DNA of 64,000 nucleotides from Euzebyella saccharophila (GTDB lineage: Bacteria; Bacteroidota; Bacteroidia; Flavobacteriales; Flavobacteriaceae). Location: the NCBI RefSeq assembly GCF_014855495.1, contig NZ_JACYFJ010000001.1, forward strand, positions 186,001 to 250,000. Reading direction: 5' to 3'. Positions 36,215 to 45,584 of the stretch are shown one piece after another. Numbering within the stretch: the first letter of the stretch is position 1; each line of letters starts with the position of its first letter. Under the pieces are notes generated by a model. It saw only the letters and a list, made by a program, of their open reading frames with translations. It had not been told where the DNA came from and searched no databases. The position numbers and the translations under genes are program-made.

Positions 36215-37588
36215 TTAGACGGTCTTTAGGGGATTTTGGTCCTTTAACCCATAGTTTTGGGCCAAAAATTCTGGATTTAGTTTGGTCTGTGAGATAACGA
36301 TGGCCGCTCCTAGAGCGGAACCCAACGAAGCATCGGTAGTTCGTAATTTCATGCTCCGAAGGTAATAACTTAATAGTTTTATGTAAACATCGTTGTCGCT
36401 AAAACCGCCGTCTATGTATAAATCTTCAATTTTTTGATCCCCGATTGCAGAATTGATACTTTCTACCTGCAATAACACCAATTCCAACATCAATTGATGA
36501 TAGGCGTGCTCAAATTTATCATAGGGAATTTGGGTTGCTTCCGGTTCGTTATTCCCTTGAATACTTTTCCATTTGAACATAGGTTCAAAATCCTTGTTGA
36601 TTTCAAAAAAGGTGTCCTCATCAAACTTTACCGTTCTATGATAATCCTTATGGACATTAAAATGATCCGTAAGTTCCTTGACCTGCAGCTTGTATTCATT
36701 GCCTAGAAACAGCCGGGCCACTTTTACAGGGCTTCCGTCAATACGCATATTATAAAGACTCTCCCGCTTAATGTCTTCCAAAGAAAGAGCTCCCTCTGTA
36801 AATGGGTTGATGGAAATGCTCCAAGTACCTGTAGAAACCAAAAGAAAAGGCTCCGAAATGCTACTTACATAGGGCAACAATGCCGAAGAGCTATCATGAA
36901 TTCCGGGACCAAAGGCTATTTTCTTACCCTTGTAATCTATATCTATCAAATGGTTACTTGGAACTATGGGAGGAAGCACCTTATCAACTCCCTCTTCAAT
37001 TACCCACTGATGGTAACCGTTTCTTTCAAAATCCCAAAGATTGGTATGGCACCCAATACTGGTATATTCGCTTACGGGATTACCAGTGAACAAATAACTA
37101 AGGTATTGGGGCAAATGAAGTGAATACTTTATTTTGGAAAAAATAGCCGGTCTTTGGGTTTTTAGCCAATACAAATGCATCCCTGTATTGAGCATACCCA
37201 TATTTAAAGAACCGCTTACCCTAGAAAATTCATCTATAGGGCCATACTTATCATAAAATGAATCAATAACCTCCTGATTCAAGGGTTTCATGTAATTATA
37301 GAGTGGGGTAAGAACTTTTCCTTCTTCATCAAAATGAACCAGACTTGCACCGTAACATGAAAAATTAACCGCCTGAACATCATACTCGGGCATTGCCATA
37401 ATTCTATCAAAAGTAGCTTTCGCCCAATTTTCCAATTTGGCCAAGTCTTCCGTTGGGTAGCCATCTTCATCTTCAATTTCATCAAAACGGTCGTACTCCC
37501 TATATACCTCCTTAAAGTCCTTATCAAAAAGAAAAAACTTTTTATTGGTTCGGCCAATATCGAAAATTGCAGTTACTTTTTCACCCAT
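36215..37588 (-). CDS. rhaB: L-rhamnulokinase, FGGY family
   Basis: A 457-residue FGGY sugar kinase: phosphate-binding AIFDIGRTNKKFFLFD at the N-terminus, PGIHDSSSAL, VSTGTWS, and DLYIDGGFSDND near residue 390. It phosphorylates L-rhamnulose to L-rhamnulose 1-phosphate. Family assignment is by motif; rhamnulose is inferred from the isomerase and aldolase around it. Sits 17 bases after rhaI. Confidence 0.87.
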   Translation of the reverse strand: MGEKVTAIFDIGRTNKKFFLFDKDFKEVYREYDRFDEIEDEDGYPTEDLAKLENWAKATFDRIMAMPEYDVQAVNFSCYGASLVHFDEEGKVLTPLYNYMKPLNQEVIDSFYDKYGPIDEFSRVSGSLNMGMLNTGMHLYWLKTQRPAIFSKIKYSLHLPQYLSYLFTGNPVSEYTSIGCHTNLWDFERNGYHQWVIEEGVDKVLPPIVPSNHLIDIDYKGKKIAFGPGIHDSSSALLPYVSSISEPFLLVSTGTWSISINPFTEGALSLEDIKRESLYNMRIDGSPVKVARLFLGNEYKLQVKELTDHFNVHKDYHRTVKFDEDTFFEINKDFEPMFKWKSIQGNNEPEATQIPYDKFEHAYHQLMLELVLLQVESINSAIGDQKIEDLYIDGGFSDNDVYIKLLSYYLRSMKLRTTDASLGSALGAAIVISQTKLNPEFLAQNYGLKDQNPLKTV

Positions 37589-37605
37589 CTAAAAATTCTC
37601 TATAG

Positions 37606-38886
37606 TTACAAACCAGAAGCTACCGCATATTTACCTCTTTCCTCTATCAAACTCTCCCTAACTTGTAGGGATCGATAGGCAGTAATCGGATGTAAGGCTC
37701 CTCCGCTTTTTAGTCTTGCTTCCCGCAATAAAGGTCGCACATCAGTTCGGTATGCCTCTTGAAGCAATTCTTGACAAACTACCACATCATTGGCCAGCTG
37801 CGCCTCTTTTAATGCTTTTTGATCTACTAAAAGAGCTTTTGCATACGCCTCTTGAATGGCCTCTAACGACTGGATCAAATCTTCTAGCGGATCTTTAATG
37901 TTATGACTGGCATCTATCATCCAAGCGGGATACGGATTTTGCGGATTGTTTTTCATTCCGTAAACCAATTCATTGAATATCAAGAAAAGGGAATACGGTT
38001 TCACACTACCCACGGTACTATCATCATCCCCGTACTTACTATCGTTAAAATGGAAGCCGCCTAATTTGCCTTTCATCATTAGGGTTGCAACAATCTGCTC
38101 TATATTTGTATTGGGCAAGTGATGTCCCAAATCCACCAAGGTATACGCTTTATCCCCACATGCATTTGCCAACATAAACGAAGTACCCCAATCTTGAATA
38201 ACGGTACTGTAAAAATTGGGTTCGTAGGGTTTGTATTCAATAAACATTTTCCAATCCTCCGGTAGACTTGTATAAATTTCCTTTAGACTGTCTTCTGTAT
38301 ACTGAAATGCCGTTTGAAAATTGTTCTGTCCCGGAAAATTGGAACCATCGGCCAACCAGACGGTCAAACTTTTGGAACCGAGTTTTTCACCAATTTCCAC
38401 TACATCAATGTTATGCTGAACGGCTTGATCGCGCACTCCTTTGTTCACATTACTCAAGGAGCCATACTTATAGCTCTCCTTTGCATCCTTTTGATCTTGA
38501 AAAGTATTCGAATTAACGGCATCAAACACCAAGTGGTTAGCAGCCGCCAACTCTTTGATGGCGTTGTAGTCTTCCGGAACATCCCAAGGTATGTGCAGGG
38601 AAATGGCCCCGGCCGTTTGTGTTAAGGAGTGAATGATGCCCACATCGTTTATTTTCTGCTCTAAATTGGAGGGCTCCCCAAAATAGGAAAACCTACCAAA
38701 GCGAGTACCGCCCGCACCTAAAGCCCAACTGGGAATGGCCACTTGAAAATCTGCTAACTTTTTTACAACGGCATTGACATCAACTCCTTTTGAATCTAAT
38801 GTTTGGGCAAGAAAGTTGAATTGGGACTCGTGCCCCGCTTCAACTTTCTTGTTGACCAATTGTATCTGTTCTTTGCTAATTTGCAT
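37606..38886 (-). CDS. rhaI: L-rhamnose isomerase, RhaI type
   Basis: A 426-residue TIM-barrel enzyme. It resembles the Pseudomonas stutzeri-type isomerase more than E. coli RhaA: IPSWALGAGGTRFGRF, LHIPWD, NSNTFQDQKD, GSKSLTVWLADGSNFPGQ, VDLGHHLPNTNIEQIV, GGFHFNDSKYGDDD and MIDASHN. The His and Asp in the last three carry the two metal ions. It converts L-rhamnose to L-rhamnulose. It follows the aldolase fusion by 25 bases. Confidence 0.94.
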   Translation of the reverse strand: MQISKEQIQLVNKKVEAGHESQFNFLAQTLDSKGVDVNAVVKKLADFQVAIPSWALGAGGTRFGRFSYFGEPSNLEQKINDVGIIHSLTQTAGAISLHIPWDVPEDYNAIKELAAANHLVFDAVNSNTFQDQKDAKESYKYGSLSNVNKGVRDQAVQHNIDVVEIGEKLGSKSLTVWLADGSNFPGQNNFQTAFQYTEDSLKEIYTSLPEDWKMFIEYKPYEPNFYSTVIQDWGTSFMLANACGDKAYTLVDLGHHLPNTNIEQIVATLMMKGKLGGFHFNDSKYGDDDSTVGSVKPYSLFLIFNELVYGMKNNPQNPYPAWMIDASHNIKDPLEDLIQSLEAIQEAYAKALLVDQKALKEAQLANDVVVCQELLQEAYRTDVRPLLREARLKSGGALHPITAYRSLQVRESLIEERGKYAVASGL

Positions 38887-38911
38887 AAGTTCAATTAAAA
38901 TCCAACATCAA

Positions 38912-41008
38912 TTATCTTACAAAGGCATTGGCCATACCACCGTCTACGTTGATGATATTTCCGGTGCTTTTATTCAAAAGCCCTACAAAGGCAAATACCC
39001 CATCTGCAATATCTGCAGGATAGATAATTTCATTCATCAAGTTTCTTTTGGCGTAATGGGCCGGTAGTTCTTCAACAGAAATTCCGTATGCTTTCGCACG
39101 ACCTTCTGCCCAGTCTCCTTCCCAAATTTTGCTTCCCACGATAACGCCATCTGGGTTAACGGTATTCACCCTAATTTTTTCACCGCCCAGTTCAGCCGCC
39201 AATAATCTTGACATATGTTGTTGTGCTGCTTTGGCCGTACCATAACCAACATTGTTGGGGCCGGATACCAATCCGTTCTTACTGGCGATACTAATAAAGT
39301 CTCCGCCCAAACCTTGGGTTCTCATAATTTTTACGGCTTCTTTTGCCAATTCAAACTGCCCTTTCACCAAAACATCTTGAAGAATGTCCCAATCTTTTTC
39401 AGTGGTTTCCGTTAATGGTTTGGAAATGGCCAAGCCGGCACTATGCACCACAATATCCACCCCTCCAAATTCTAAACATGCTTTCTTGTAGGCATCAACA
39501 ATGGATTCTGACTTGGTCACATCACAAACTGCATAAGCAGCCGTATCGGGTTTATAGGTCGCGACGCCTTCCTTTAAGCGATCCTCAGCAATATCGGTCA
39601 GCACTACATTAGCTCCTTCGGCTGCTAATTTATCGGCAATCGCTTTACCAATCCCACCACCACCACCGGTCACCAAAGCTACTTTTCTAGACAAAGGCTG
39701 TTCTTTTGGCATACGTTGAAGTTTGGCCTCTTCCAACAACCAATATTCAATATCAAATGCTTCCTGTCTCGGTAGCGAAGTATATTCCGTAATAGCTTCG
39801 GCACCTCTCATTACATTAATGGCGTTGATGTAGAATTCACTGGCCACCCTGGTCGTCTGCTTGTTTTTGGCAAAGCTGAACATACCTACACCCGGGTAGA
39901 TAATAATCACCGGATTAGGATCCCTCATTGCAGGGCTATTATCCCTCTTGCAATTCTCATAATATTCAGCATACTCCTTTCTGTATTGTTCAAAAGCGGG
40001 TTCCAGTTTCTTTAAAACGGCTTCGGAATCGCTTAGATCCTCGGAGGCGTCCAAGGTTAGTACCAAGGGTTGTATTTTGGTACGCAAGAAATGATCGGGG
40101 CAAGAGGTACCCATGGGGGCCAAGCGCTCTAGGTCATTGCTATTAATATATTCCATTACGACATCGGTATCACTGAAATGACCGATCATCCTATTTTCGG
40201 AAGAACACAATCCACGCAATAAGGGCATTAATTGGGCTGCTTTATCCTTACGTTCATCCGCAGGTAAACTTTCTACTTTTTGACCACCAAATACGCTTCC
40301 CTTTTCCTTAATCTTTTTCTCAATGTATTCAGAAGCCTTTTCTATTACCTCCAAGCTATTGATATAGCAATCGTACGATGTATCTCCCCAAGTAAACAGA
40401 CCATGACTACCTAAGACAATACCACGAATACCTGGGTTATCATTCAAACACTTCTCCAATTGAAGTCCCAAATCAAAACCAGGGCGTTGCCATGGCACCC
40501 AACCCATGGTATCACCCCAAATCTCTTTGGTCACCTTCTCGCTATCTTTCGCCGCAGCCACCGCAATTAGGGCATCCGGATGAAGGTGATCGATATGTTT
40601 AAAAGGTAAGAGTCCATGCAAAGGTGTATCAATAGAAGGAGCCCTGCTATCCAGGTCATAAATACAATGATTGAAAAGACCCACCATACGGTCTTCATCA
40701 TGCAGACCTTCATATACATTCTTTAGGTTTCTTAATCTCTCGGTGTACAGTCCGGCAATACCGGCACGGTTCAAAGTTCCAATATCACCTCCGGAACCTT
40801 TGATCCACATAACCTCTACCTCTTCGTTGGTCAAAGGGTCCTTTTCTATGGTCTTACAACTAGTATTACCGCCTCCATAGTTGGTAATGCGCAGGTCTGC
40901 GCCCAAAATGTTGGAGCGGTAAAGAAAAAGGGCTACTTGGTCATCTCCCAATTCAATGGCCTTTTTCTCGTCCCATAGATAGTTTACGTGTTGGAATGTC
41001 TTTTGCAT
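38912..41008 (-). CDS. rhaEW: Bifunctional L-rhamnulose-1-phosphate aldolase / L-lactaldehyde dehydrogenase
   Basis: About 698 residues. N-terminal class II aldolase (about 1-400: NYGGGNTSCK, DHLHPDALIAV, GSHGLFTWGD) and C-terminal short-chain dehydrogenase (about 440-698: TGGGGGIGKAIA, VGYGTAKAA). The first part splits rhamnulose 1-phosphate to DHAP and L-lactaldehyde; the second oxidises the aldehyde to L-lactate. The start is ATG 41008 (MQKTFQHVNYLW); a longer reading to 41113 has no family support and would cover the operator. It is the first gene of the rhamnose operon. Confidence 0.92.
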   Translation of the reverse strand: MQKTFQHVNYLWDEKKAIELGDDQVALFLYRSNILGADLRITNYGGGNTSCKTIEKDPLTNEEVEVMWIKGSGGDIGTLNRAGIAGLYTERLRNLKNVYEGLHDEDRMVGLFNHCIYDLDSRAPSIDTPLHGLLPFKHIDHLHPDALIAVAAAKDSEKVTKEIWGDTMGWVPWQRPGFDLGLQLEKCLNDNPGIRGIVLGSHGLFTWGDTSYDCYINSLEVIEKASEYIEKKIKEKGSVFGGQKVESLPADERKDKAAQLMPLLRGLCSSENRMIGHFSDTDVVMEYINSNDLERLAPMGTSCPDHFLRTKIQPLVLTLDASEDLSDSEAVLKKLEPAFEQYRKEYAEYYENCKRDNSPAMRDPNPVIIIYPGVGMFSFAKNKQTTRVASEFYINAINVMRGAEAITEYTSLPRQEAFDIEYWLLEEAKLQRMPKEQPLSRKVALVTGGGGGIGKAIADKLAAEGANVVLTDIAEDRLKEGVATYKPDTAAYAVCDVTKSESIVDAYKKACLEFGGVDIVVHSAGLAISKPLTETTEKDWDILQDVLVKGQFELAKEAVKIMRTQGLGGDFISIASKNGLVSGPNNVGYGTAKAAQQHMSRLLAAELGGEKIRVNTVNPDGVIVGSKIWEGDWAEGRAKAYGISVEELPAHYAKRNLMNEIIYPADIADGVFAFVGLLNKSTGNIINVDGGMANAFVR

Positions 41009-41242
41009 ATCTTGTGTCTTGTTGTTACTGATTGATTTAACACTTTGACCAAAAATACATATTACATTTCCCCTGACTATCCTGTGCTGTACTGTACGCG
41101 AGTAAAAATCCAAAAGAACTACCGTATATATGGTCTTACCCTATATTTTGATTATTTTAGGAGCCGATTCTTTTAACGGAAAAACAACATCTTTGACACA
41201 GTAAAGATGGAATGTATACAAACCTAAATCAGAAATCCCCAC
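41009..41242. promoter_or_regulatory. Divergent control region between rhaEW and gntR, with operator
   Basis: 234 bases without a gene. The strongest element is ATCCTGTGCTGTACTG at 41079-41094, also present twice between GH31 and GH106. TATATTTTG near 41141 resembles a -7 box for gntR with one extra base. The site lies about 70 bases before the rhaEW ATG. Confidence 0.55.
41079..41094. promoter_or_regulatory. Candidate GntR operator at the rhamnose promoter
   Basis: ATCCTGTGCTGTACTG matches 14 of 16 bases with the minus-strand site at 49567-49582 and 13 of 16 with the site at 49535-49550. It lies next to the GntR-family gene and in front of the rhamnose operon. Confidence 0.55.
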
Positions 41243-42292
41243 ATGTCCGGTAACATTCTTAATATTCAAATTAATGAAGCCTCCCGTGTTCCTAAGTACA
41301 TGCAGGTGGTAGATTCTATCATGGATAGCATCGCAATGGGAGAACTACCTATTGGTAGTAAAATTCCTTCCATAAATGAGTTAAGCGAAGATTTGCTTCT
41401 TTCTCGTGACACTATTGAAAAGGCCTACAGACAATTAAAGGTTCAAAAAACGATAACCGCCGTTAAGGGCAAAGGTTACTACATTGCCAAAACAGACCTT
41501 ATATCAAAAATCAATGTCTTCTTTTTGGTCAATAAGCCCAGCTCCTATAAAATGCGTATTTACAATTCCTTTGTTAACGGATTGGGCGTAAACGGACATG
41601 TCAACCTCTTCATCTACCATTGTGAAGAATCTTTGTTCACCCATTATATTGAACGCAATTTGGGAGCCTATGATTATTATGTCATCATGCCCCATTTCAA
41701 GGATGAAAACCTCAACCACACATCGGCAACGGAGAAAGTAGTAAAGGTGTTGGACAAAATTCCCAAGAACAAGTTGATTGTCTTGGATAATTCCCAATTA
41801 GAAATAAGAGGAGATTTTGCATCCCTCTACCAAGATTTTGAAAATGATATTTATGAAGCTTTACTAGAGGGAAAGGAAAGGCTTCTTAAATATGACAAAC
41901 TCATTTTGGTGTATCCAGAAAAGAAAGTCTACCCCTATCCGCGCAGGATATTGAGAGGCTTTCAAAAATTCTGTGGGGAACAAGGTTTTGAATTTGAGAT
42001 CTTAGGTGAAATCTATGAGGATATGGAACTGCAAAGTAAAGATGCCTATGTCATCATTGAAGAATCTGATTTGGTAAATCTCGTAAGACAGGTGCGCAAA
42101 AAAAAGCTTACACTTGGTAAGGACATTGGGATAATTTCCTATAACGAAACTCCATTGAAAGAACTTTTGGGCATTACCGTCATTAGCACAGACTTTAATG
42201 CCATGGGAGAAACCGCCGCCTACATGGTTCTCAAAAACAAGAAGGAAAAGGTAAAAAACGTTTTTCGTTATATAGAGCGAAATTCTGTGTAA
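41243..42292 (+). CDS. GntR family regulator with LacI-like sensor, likely rhamnose regulator
   Basis: A 349-residue regulator: winged helix-turn-helix of the GntR type at the N-terminus (SKIPSINELSEDLLLSRDTIEKAYRQL, about 38-64), then a periplasmic-binding-protein-like effector domain (about 90-340) instead of the usual UTRA or FadR domain. Divergent from the rhamnose operon and followed by an acetylesterase gene. L-rhamnose or a pathway intermediate is the likely effector. Candidate operators are at 41079, 49535 and 49567. Confidence 0.88.
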   Translation: MSGNILNIQINEASRVPKYMQVVDSIMDSIAMGELPIGSKIPSINELSEDLLLSRDTIEKAYRQLKVQKTITAVKGKGYYIAKTDLISKINVFFLVNKPSSYKMRIYNSFVNGLGVNGHVNLFIYHCEESLFTHYIERNLGAYDYYVIMPHFKDENLNHTSATEKVVKVLDKIPKNKLIVLDNSQLEIRGDFASLYQDFENDIYEALLEGKERLLKYDKLILVYPEKKVYPYPRRILRGFQKFCGEQGFEFEILGEIYEDMELQSKDAYVIIEESDLVNLVRQVRKKKLTLGKDIGIISYNETPLKELLGITVISTDFNAMGETAAYMVLKNKKEKVKNVFRYIERNSV

Positions 42293-42309
42293 AAAATTGA
42301 TTCTCAAAC

Positions 42310-42339
42310 TTGTCCGTTAAGGATAACATTGTATTTTTG
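42310..42339 (+). promoter_or_regulatory. Promoter of the tandem acetylesterase gene
   Basis: TTG at 42310-42312 and TATTTTTG at 42332-42339 with 19 bases between them match the Bacteroidetes sigma factor consensus (-33 TTTG, -7 TAnnTTTG). The -7 box is 20 bases before the ATG. Confidence 0.6.
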
Positions 42340-42358
42340 GCGTTCCTAACCCCACACA

Positions 42359-43867
42359 ATGAGAATACGCATACCGCTGATAATTGCGATTATCGGGCTT
42401 ACCACTATTTCCTGTACTACCAATTCCAGTAGAAAACCAGTTCTTTATACCGTTGGAGATTCCACCGTAAAAAATGGCCAAGGCGATGGCGCTGGCGGAC
42501 TATGGGGCTGGGGAGATTTCATTCATCAATTTGTAGATACCACAAAAATTACCGTAAAAAATCATGCCTTGGGAGGTACCAGCAGCCGAACCTTTCAAAA
42601 ATTAGGTCTTTGGGACAGTGTATACCAAAATCTGAATAAAGGCGATTTTGTGCTGATACAATTCGGACATAATGATGATGGCCCGATCAACGATAATTTT
42701 AGGGCAAGAGGCACTATAAAAGGAATAGGTGATGAATCTGAAGTTATAGACAATATGCTCACCGGAGAGCGGGAAACCGTTCATACATACGGGTGGTACA
42801 TTAGAAAAATAATTAAGAACGCACATAAGAAAGGGGCCATACCGTTGGTCATTTCCCCCATTCCTAGAAACAAATGGACCAATAAACAAGTAGATAGAAA
42901 CAATGAATCTTATGGTCTATGGGCAGAACAAGTGGCTTTGGAAGAAAGGGCTACTTTCATAGACCTTAATGAAGTTATGGCCTCCAAAATGGAGGATATT
43001 GGACAAATAGGGGTTACGGGCAACTATTTCTACGAAAGGGACCCTACCCATACCTCGGCCAGGGGAGCGGTTCTTGCTGCTTCTTTAATTGTAAACGAAG
43101 TAAGAAATCATGAAAATGATTTATCTGATTTTTTAATAGACTACCCCCAAATCAAATTACCCAAGAAGAAAAATCTATTTCTTGTAGGGGATTCTACCAT
43201 GGCGGACAACAACAATGAAAATGCCGTTGGATGGGGCGTACCTTTTGCAAAATATATTGATACCACCAGACTCAATATTTTTAATAGGGCCCTAGGCGGC
43301 CGAAGCAGTAGAACTTTTATAAACGAAGGTCATTGGGACAAGGTGTTGGATGAGCTACAGCCAAAAGATTATGTACTTATCCAATTTGGCCATAATGATG
43401 CAGGTGCTGTTGATAAGGAAAAATATAGAGGCTCTTTGGACGGTACCGGTTTTGAGACTTTGCAGATCATAAAAGGAGATACCGTTCAAGAGACCGTGCA
43501 TACATTTGGACAAAACATTAGGCAAATGGTACTGCAGGCTAAGGAAAAAAGGGCGCAACCTATTTTGTTAAGCTTGACTCCAAGAAATGAATGGCCCAAT
43601 GGTGAAGTAGAACAACGCAAAGACACTTATATCAAATGGACCCAAGAAGTTGCGGAAAGTGAAAAAGTTCCATTTATAAACCTGAGCAATAAAATAGCGG
43701 CCTTTTATGAGGAAGTTGGCAGGGACAGTGTAGCTGCATTTTTTCCAAAAGACCATACCCATACCAATATTCATGGAGCTTCCCTGAACGCCAAAATAGC
43801 GGCTGAGAGCTTAAAGGCCCAAAAACAATCGGCTATTAGAGATTATATTACCGTTACCGAATTCTAG
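42359..43867 (+). CDS. Tandem two-domain rhamnogalacturonan acetylesterase-type protein
   Basis: A 502-residue secreted protein (lipobox-like TTISC, Cys about 19) made of two SGNH/CE12 domains in series. Domain 1 (about 30-250): GDSTVKN, GGTSSRTF, FGHNDDG, and the Asp-His end in RDPTHTSARGA. Domain 2 (about 270-490): GDSTMADN, GGRSSRTF, FGHNDAG, and PKDHTHTNIHGA. Both domains retain the Ser, Gly, Asn and Asp-His blocks, so both look active. Acetyl removal from rhamnogalacturonan is the likely role. The two halves are an internal duplication, which is rarer than single-domain forms. It converges on rhaM. Confidence 0.88.
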   Translation: MRIRIPLIIAIIGLTTISCTTNSSRKPVLYTVGDSTVKNGQGDGAGGLWGWGDFIHQFVDTTKITVKNHALGGTSSRTFQKLGLWDSVYQNLNKGDFVLIQFGHNDDGPINDNFRARGTIKGIGDESEVIDNMLTGERETVHTYGWYIRKIIKNAHKKGAIPLVISPIPRNKWTNKQVDRNNESYGLWAEQVALEERATFIDLNEVMASKMEDIGQIGVTGNYFYERDPTHTSARGAVLAASLIVNEVRNHENDLSDFLIDYPQIKLPKKKNLFLVGDSTMADNNNENAVGWGVPFAKYIDTTRLNIFNRALGGRSSRTFINEGHWDKVLDELQPKDYVLIQFGHNDAGAVDKEKYRGSLDGTGFETLQIIKGDTVQETVHTFGQNIRQMVLQAKEKRAQPILLSLTPRNEWPNGEVEQRKDTYIKWTQEVAESEKVPFINLSNKIAAFYEEVGRDSVAAFFPKDHTHTNIHGASLNAKIAAESLKAQKQSAIRDYITVTEF

Positions 43868-43868
43868 A

Positions 43869-44183
43869 TCATGACATGAAAAAAACCTCATTCAAAGGTT
43901 TTTCCACAGGGGAATTATCAGGATTTGTTTCCATGATATCTGCCATATAGGCCCACCACTTCTTAACAATGGGGTGGTTGGGAATTTTAGCCGCATCAAA
44001 ACCTTCTTCCAATTTCTGAAAGGCAAAAAGGATCAAGGTTTCTTCATCTAAAAAGATGGAATATTCATGAATACCTGAACCTGATAACAGTTCTGACAAT
44101 TCTGGCCAAATTTCGTCATGACGCTTTTTATATTCCGATTCAAAACCGGGTTTTAGTTTCATGGTAAACGCATTTCTCTTCAT
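43869..44183 (-). CDS. rhaM: L-rhamnose mutarotase
   Basis: A 104-residue protein with the RhaM signature: FTMKLKPGFESEYKKRHDEIWPEL, the EETLILFAF strand and KKWWAYMADIME. It interconverts alpha and beta anomers of L-rhamnose, feeding the isomerase. It lies apart from the rha operon, 9 bases after the sulfatase and on the same strand, so it is transcribed with the degradation enzymes. Confidence 0.93.
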   Translation of the reverse strand: MKRNAFTMKLKPGFESEYKKRHDEIWPELSELLSGSGIHEYSIFLDEETLILFAFQKLEEGFDAAKIPNHPIVKKWWAYMADIMETNPDNSPVEKPLNEVFFMS

Positions 44184-44192
44184 AAAATATAG

Positions 44193-45575
44193 CTAAGGTT
44201 CATTGGAGTCCTTTAGAATATGTTGATTTAAAATCTGAATATACTCCCTAGTTATTTCAGAATTTTGGGAAGATACCTCCTGTTTCTCTTCCGGATCCTT
44301 TACGATATGGTATAGTTCGTAATTGCCTTCTTGGTCACCAAAAGGAGTATGTACTAACTTCCAATCCCCTTTTATTAGGCTTTGTTGTTTATGCCCTCTT
44401 ATATAGATTTCGTTTTCGAAAGCCTTTCCCTTTGCAATAAAATCAAAAACGGGTTGCCCTTCTACAGAGGTTGGAATTTCTACCTTGGCCAATTGTAAAA
44501 TGGAAGGCATTACATCCGTAACCGAAATAAGATCATTGGAAACTTTGGCCTGCCATTTTCCCTTCCAATACAAAATGGCCGGCACCCTAATCCCGCCTTC
44601 ATAATTACTCGCTTTATAGTCACGTAAAGGAGTATTATCACCTAAAACATCATTAGGCCCGTGCTTACCGTTGTACTGGGTGTTGGGATACCAACTTTTC
44701 ATGCCGCCATTATCGCTCATAAAAAGAATCATGGTAGTTTCTAAAAGTTCTGATGTTTTAAGAAACTTCATAACCTTACCAATATCATCATCTACATGGC
44801 CCATTGCCGCCGCAAACTTACGCCTGGATTCATTTTTAATATCGCTATATTGATTTATCCATTCCACTGGTTCTTGCAATGGAAAATGAGGTGCACTATA
44901 AGCTACTTGCGCAAAAAAAGGTTTATTTGTATCTCTTTGCTTTCGTAACCACTCTATGGTTTCAGTGCCTATTAAATCTGTAGCATGCCCTTCCTCATTA
45001 ATAAACTGGCCATTTCTATGCCAGCTTGCATCCCCATTTTTGTACTCATGTGAATATTGGTCGATTTGGCCATGCAAAAAGCCGTAAGAATAGTCAAACC
45101 CGTAAGTTTGCGGACCATTTTCAGGTTTTAAACCTAAATGCCATTTACCAAATAGTGCCGTTTCATACCCTCTTTTGGATAAGGCCATGGGCAAAGTAAT
45201 CAAATCACTTGGTAACGTTTTTTCACTTTTACCACTAATTGGGGCTAGAATACCCAATCTACTGGCCGGCATACCTGTAAGAAGAGCTGCCCTTGTGGGC
45301 GAACAAGTAGGAGCTACGTAAAATCGATTAAGAATTACACCGTCTTTGGCCAATTGGTCTATGTTGGGGGTATTAATTTCCGAACCATTGTAACCCACAT
45401 CATTCCAACCCGCATCATCCAAAATAAAAAAGAGAATATTGGGAGGTATCGTTTTTACTGCCTCCGTCTCTTTCTCTTTTGGCTTACAGCCAATAATGAT
45501 GAATGTAAAAAGGGTAAAGAGCCCAAGCACTCCACAGCTTGAAATCCTCACCCTTATTTTACTCTGGAAATTCAC
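44193..45575 (-). CDS. Formylglycine-dependent sulfatase, family S1
   Basis: A 460-residue predicted lipoprotein (lipobox IIGC, Cys about 30). The Cys91 in APTCSPTRAALLTG is the residue converted to formylglycine by maturation enzymes. The metal-binding Asp-Asp pair is in FILDDAGWND, and a later MSDNGG supplies Asp and Asn. The start codon is GTG. It removes sulfate esters from sugars. Its neighbours (GH105, GH31, rhaM) suggest sulfated rhamnose or uronic acid in a marine glycan. The sub-family within S1 is not decided here. Confidence 0.9.
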   Translation of the reverse strand: MNFQSKIRVRISSCGVLGLFTLFTFIIIGCKPKEKETEAVKTIPPNILFFILDDAGWNDVGYNGSEINTPNIDQLAKDGVILNRFYVAPTCSPTRAALLTGMPASRLGILAPISGKSEKTLPSDLITLPMALSKRGYETALFGKWHLGLKPENGPQTYGFDYSYGFLHGQIDQYSHEYKNGDASWHRNGQFINEEGHATDLIGTETIEWLRKQRDTNKPFFAQVAYSAPHFPLQEPVEWINQYSDIKNESRRKFAAAMGHVDDDIGKVMKFLKTSELLETTMILFMSDNGGMKSWYPNTQYNGKHGPNDVLGDNTPLRDYKASNYEGGIRVPAILYWKGKWQAKVSNDLISVTDVMPSILQLAKVEIPTSVEGQPVFDFIAKGKAFENEIYIRGHKQQSLIKGDWKLVHTPFGDQEGNYELYHIVKDPEEKQEVSSQNSEITREYIQILNQHILKDSNEP

Positions 45576-45584
45576 TTCTTAACT

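Noticed and set aside
41009-41113. N-terminal extension of the rhamnulose aldolase fusion
   Set aside because: The extra 35 residues resemble no aldolase and run over the regulatory site at 41079; ATG 41008 starts the known family N-terminus.
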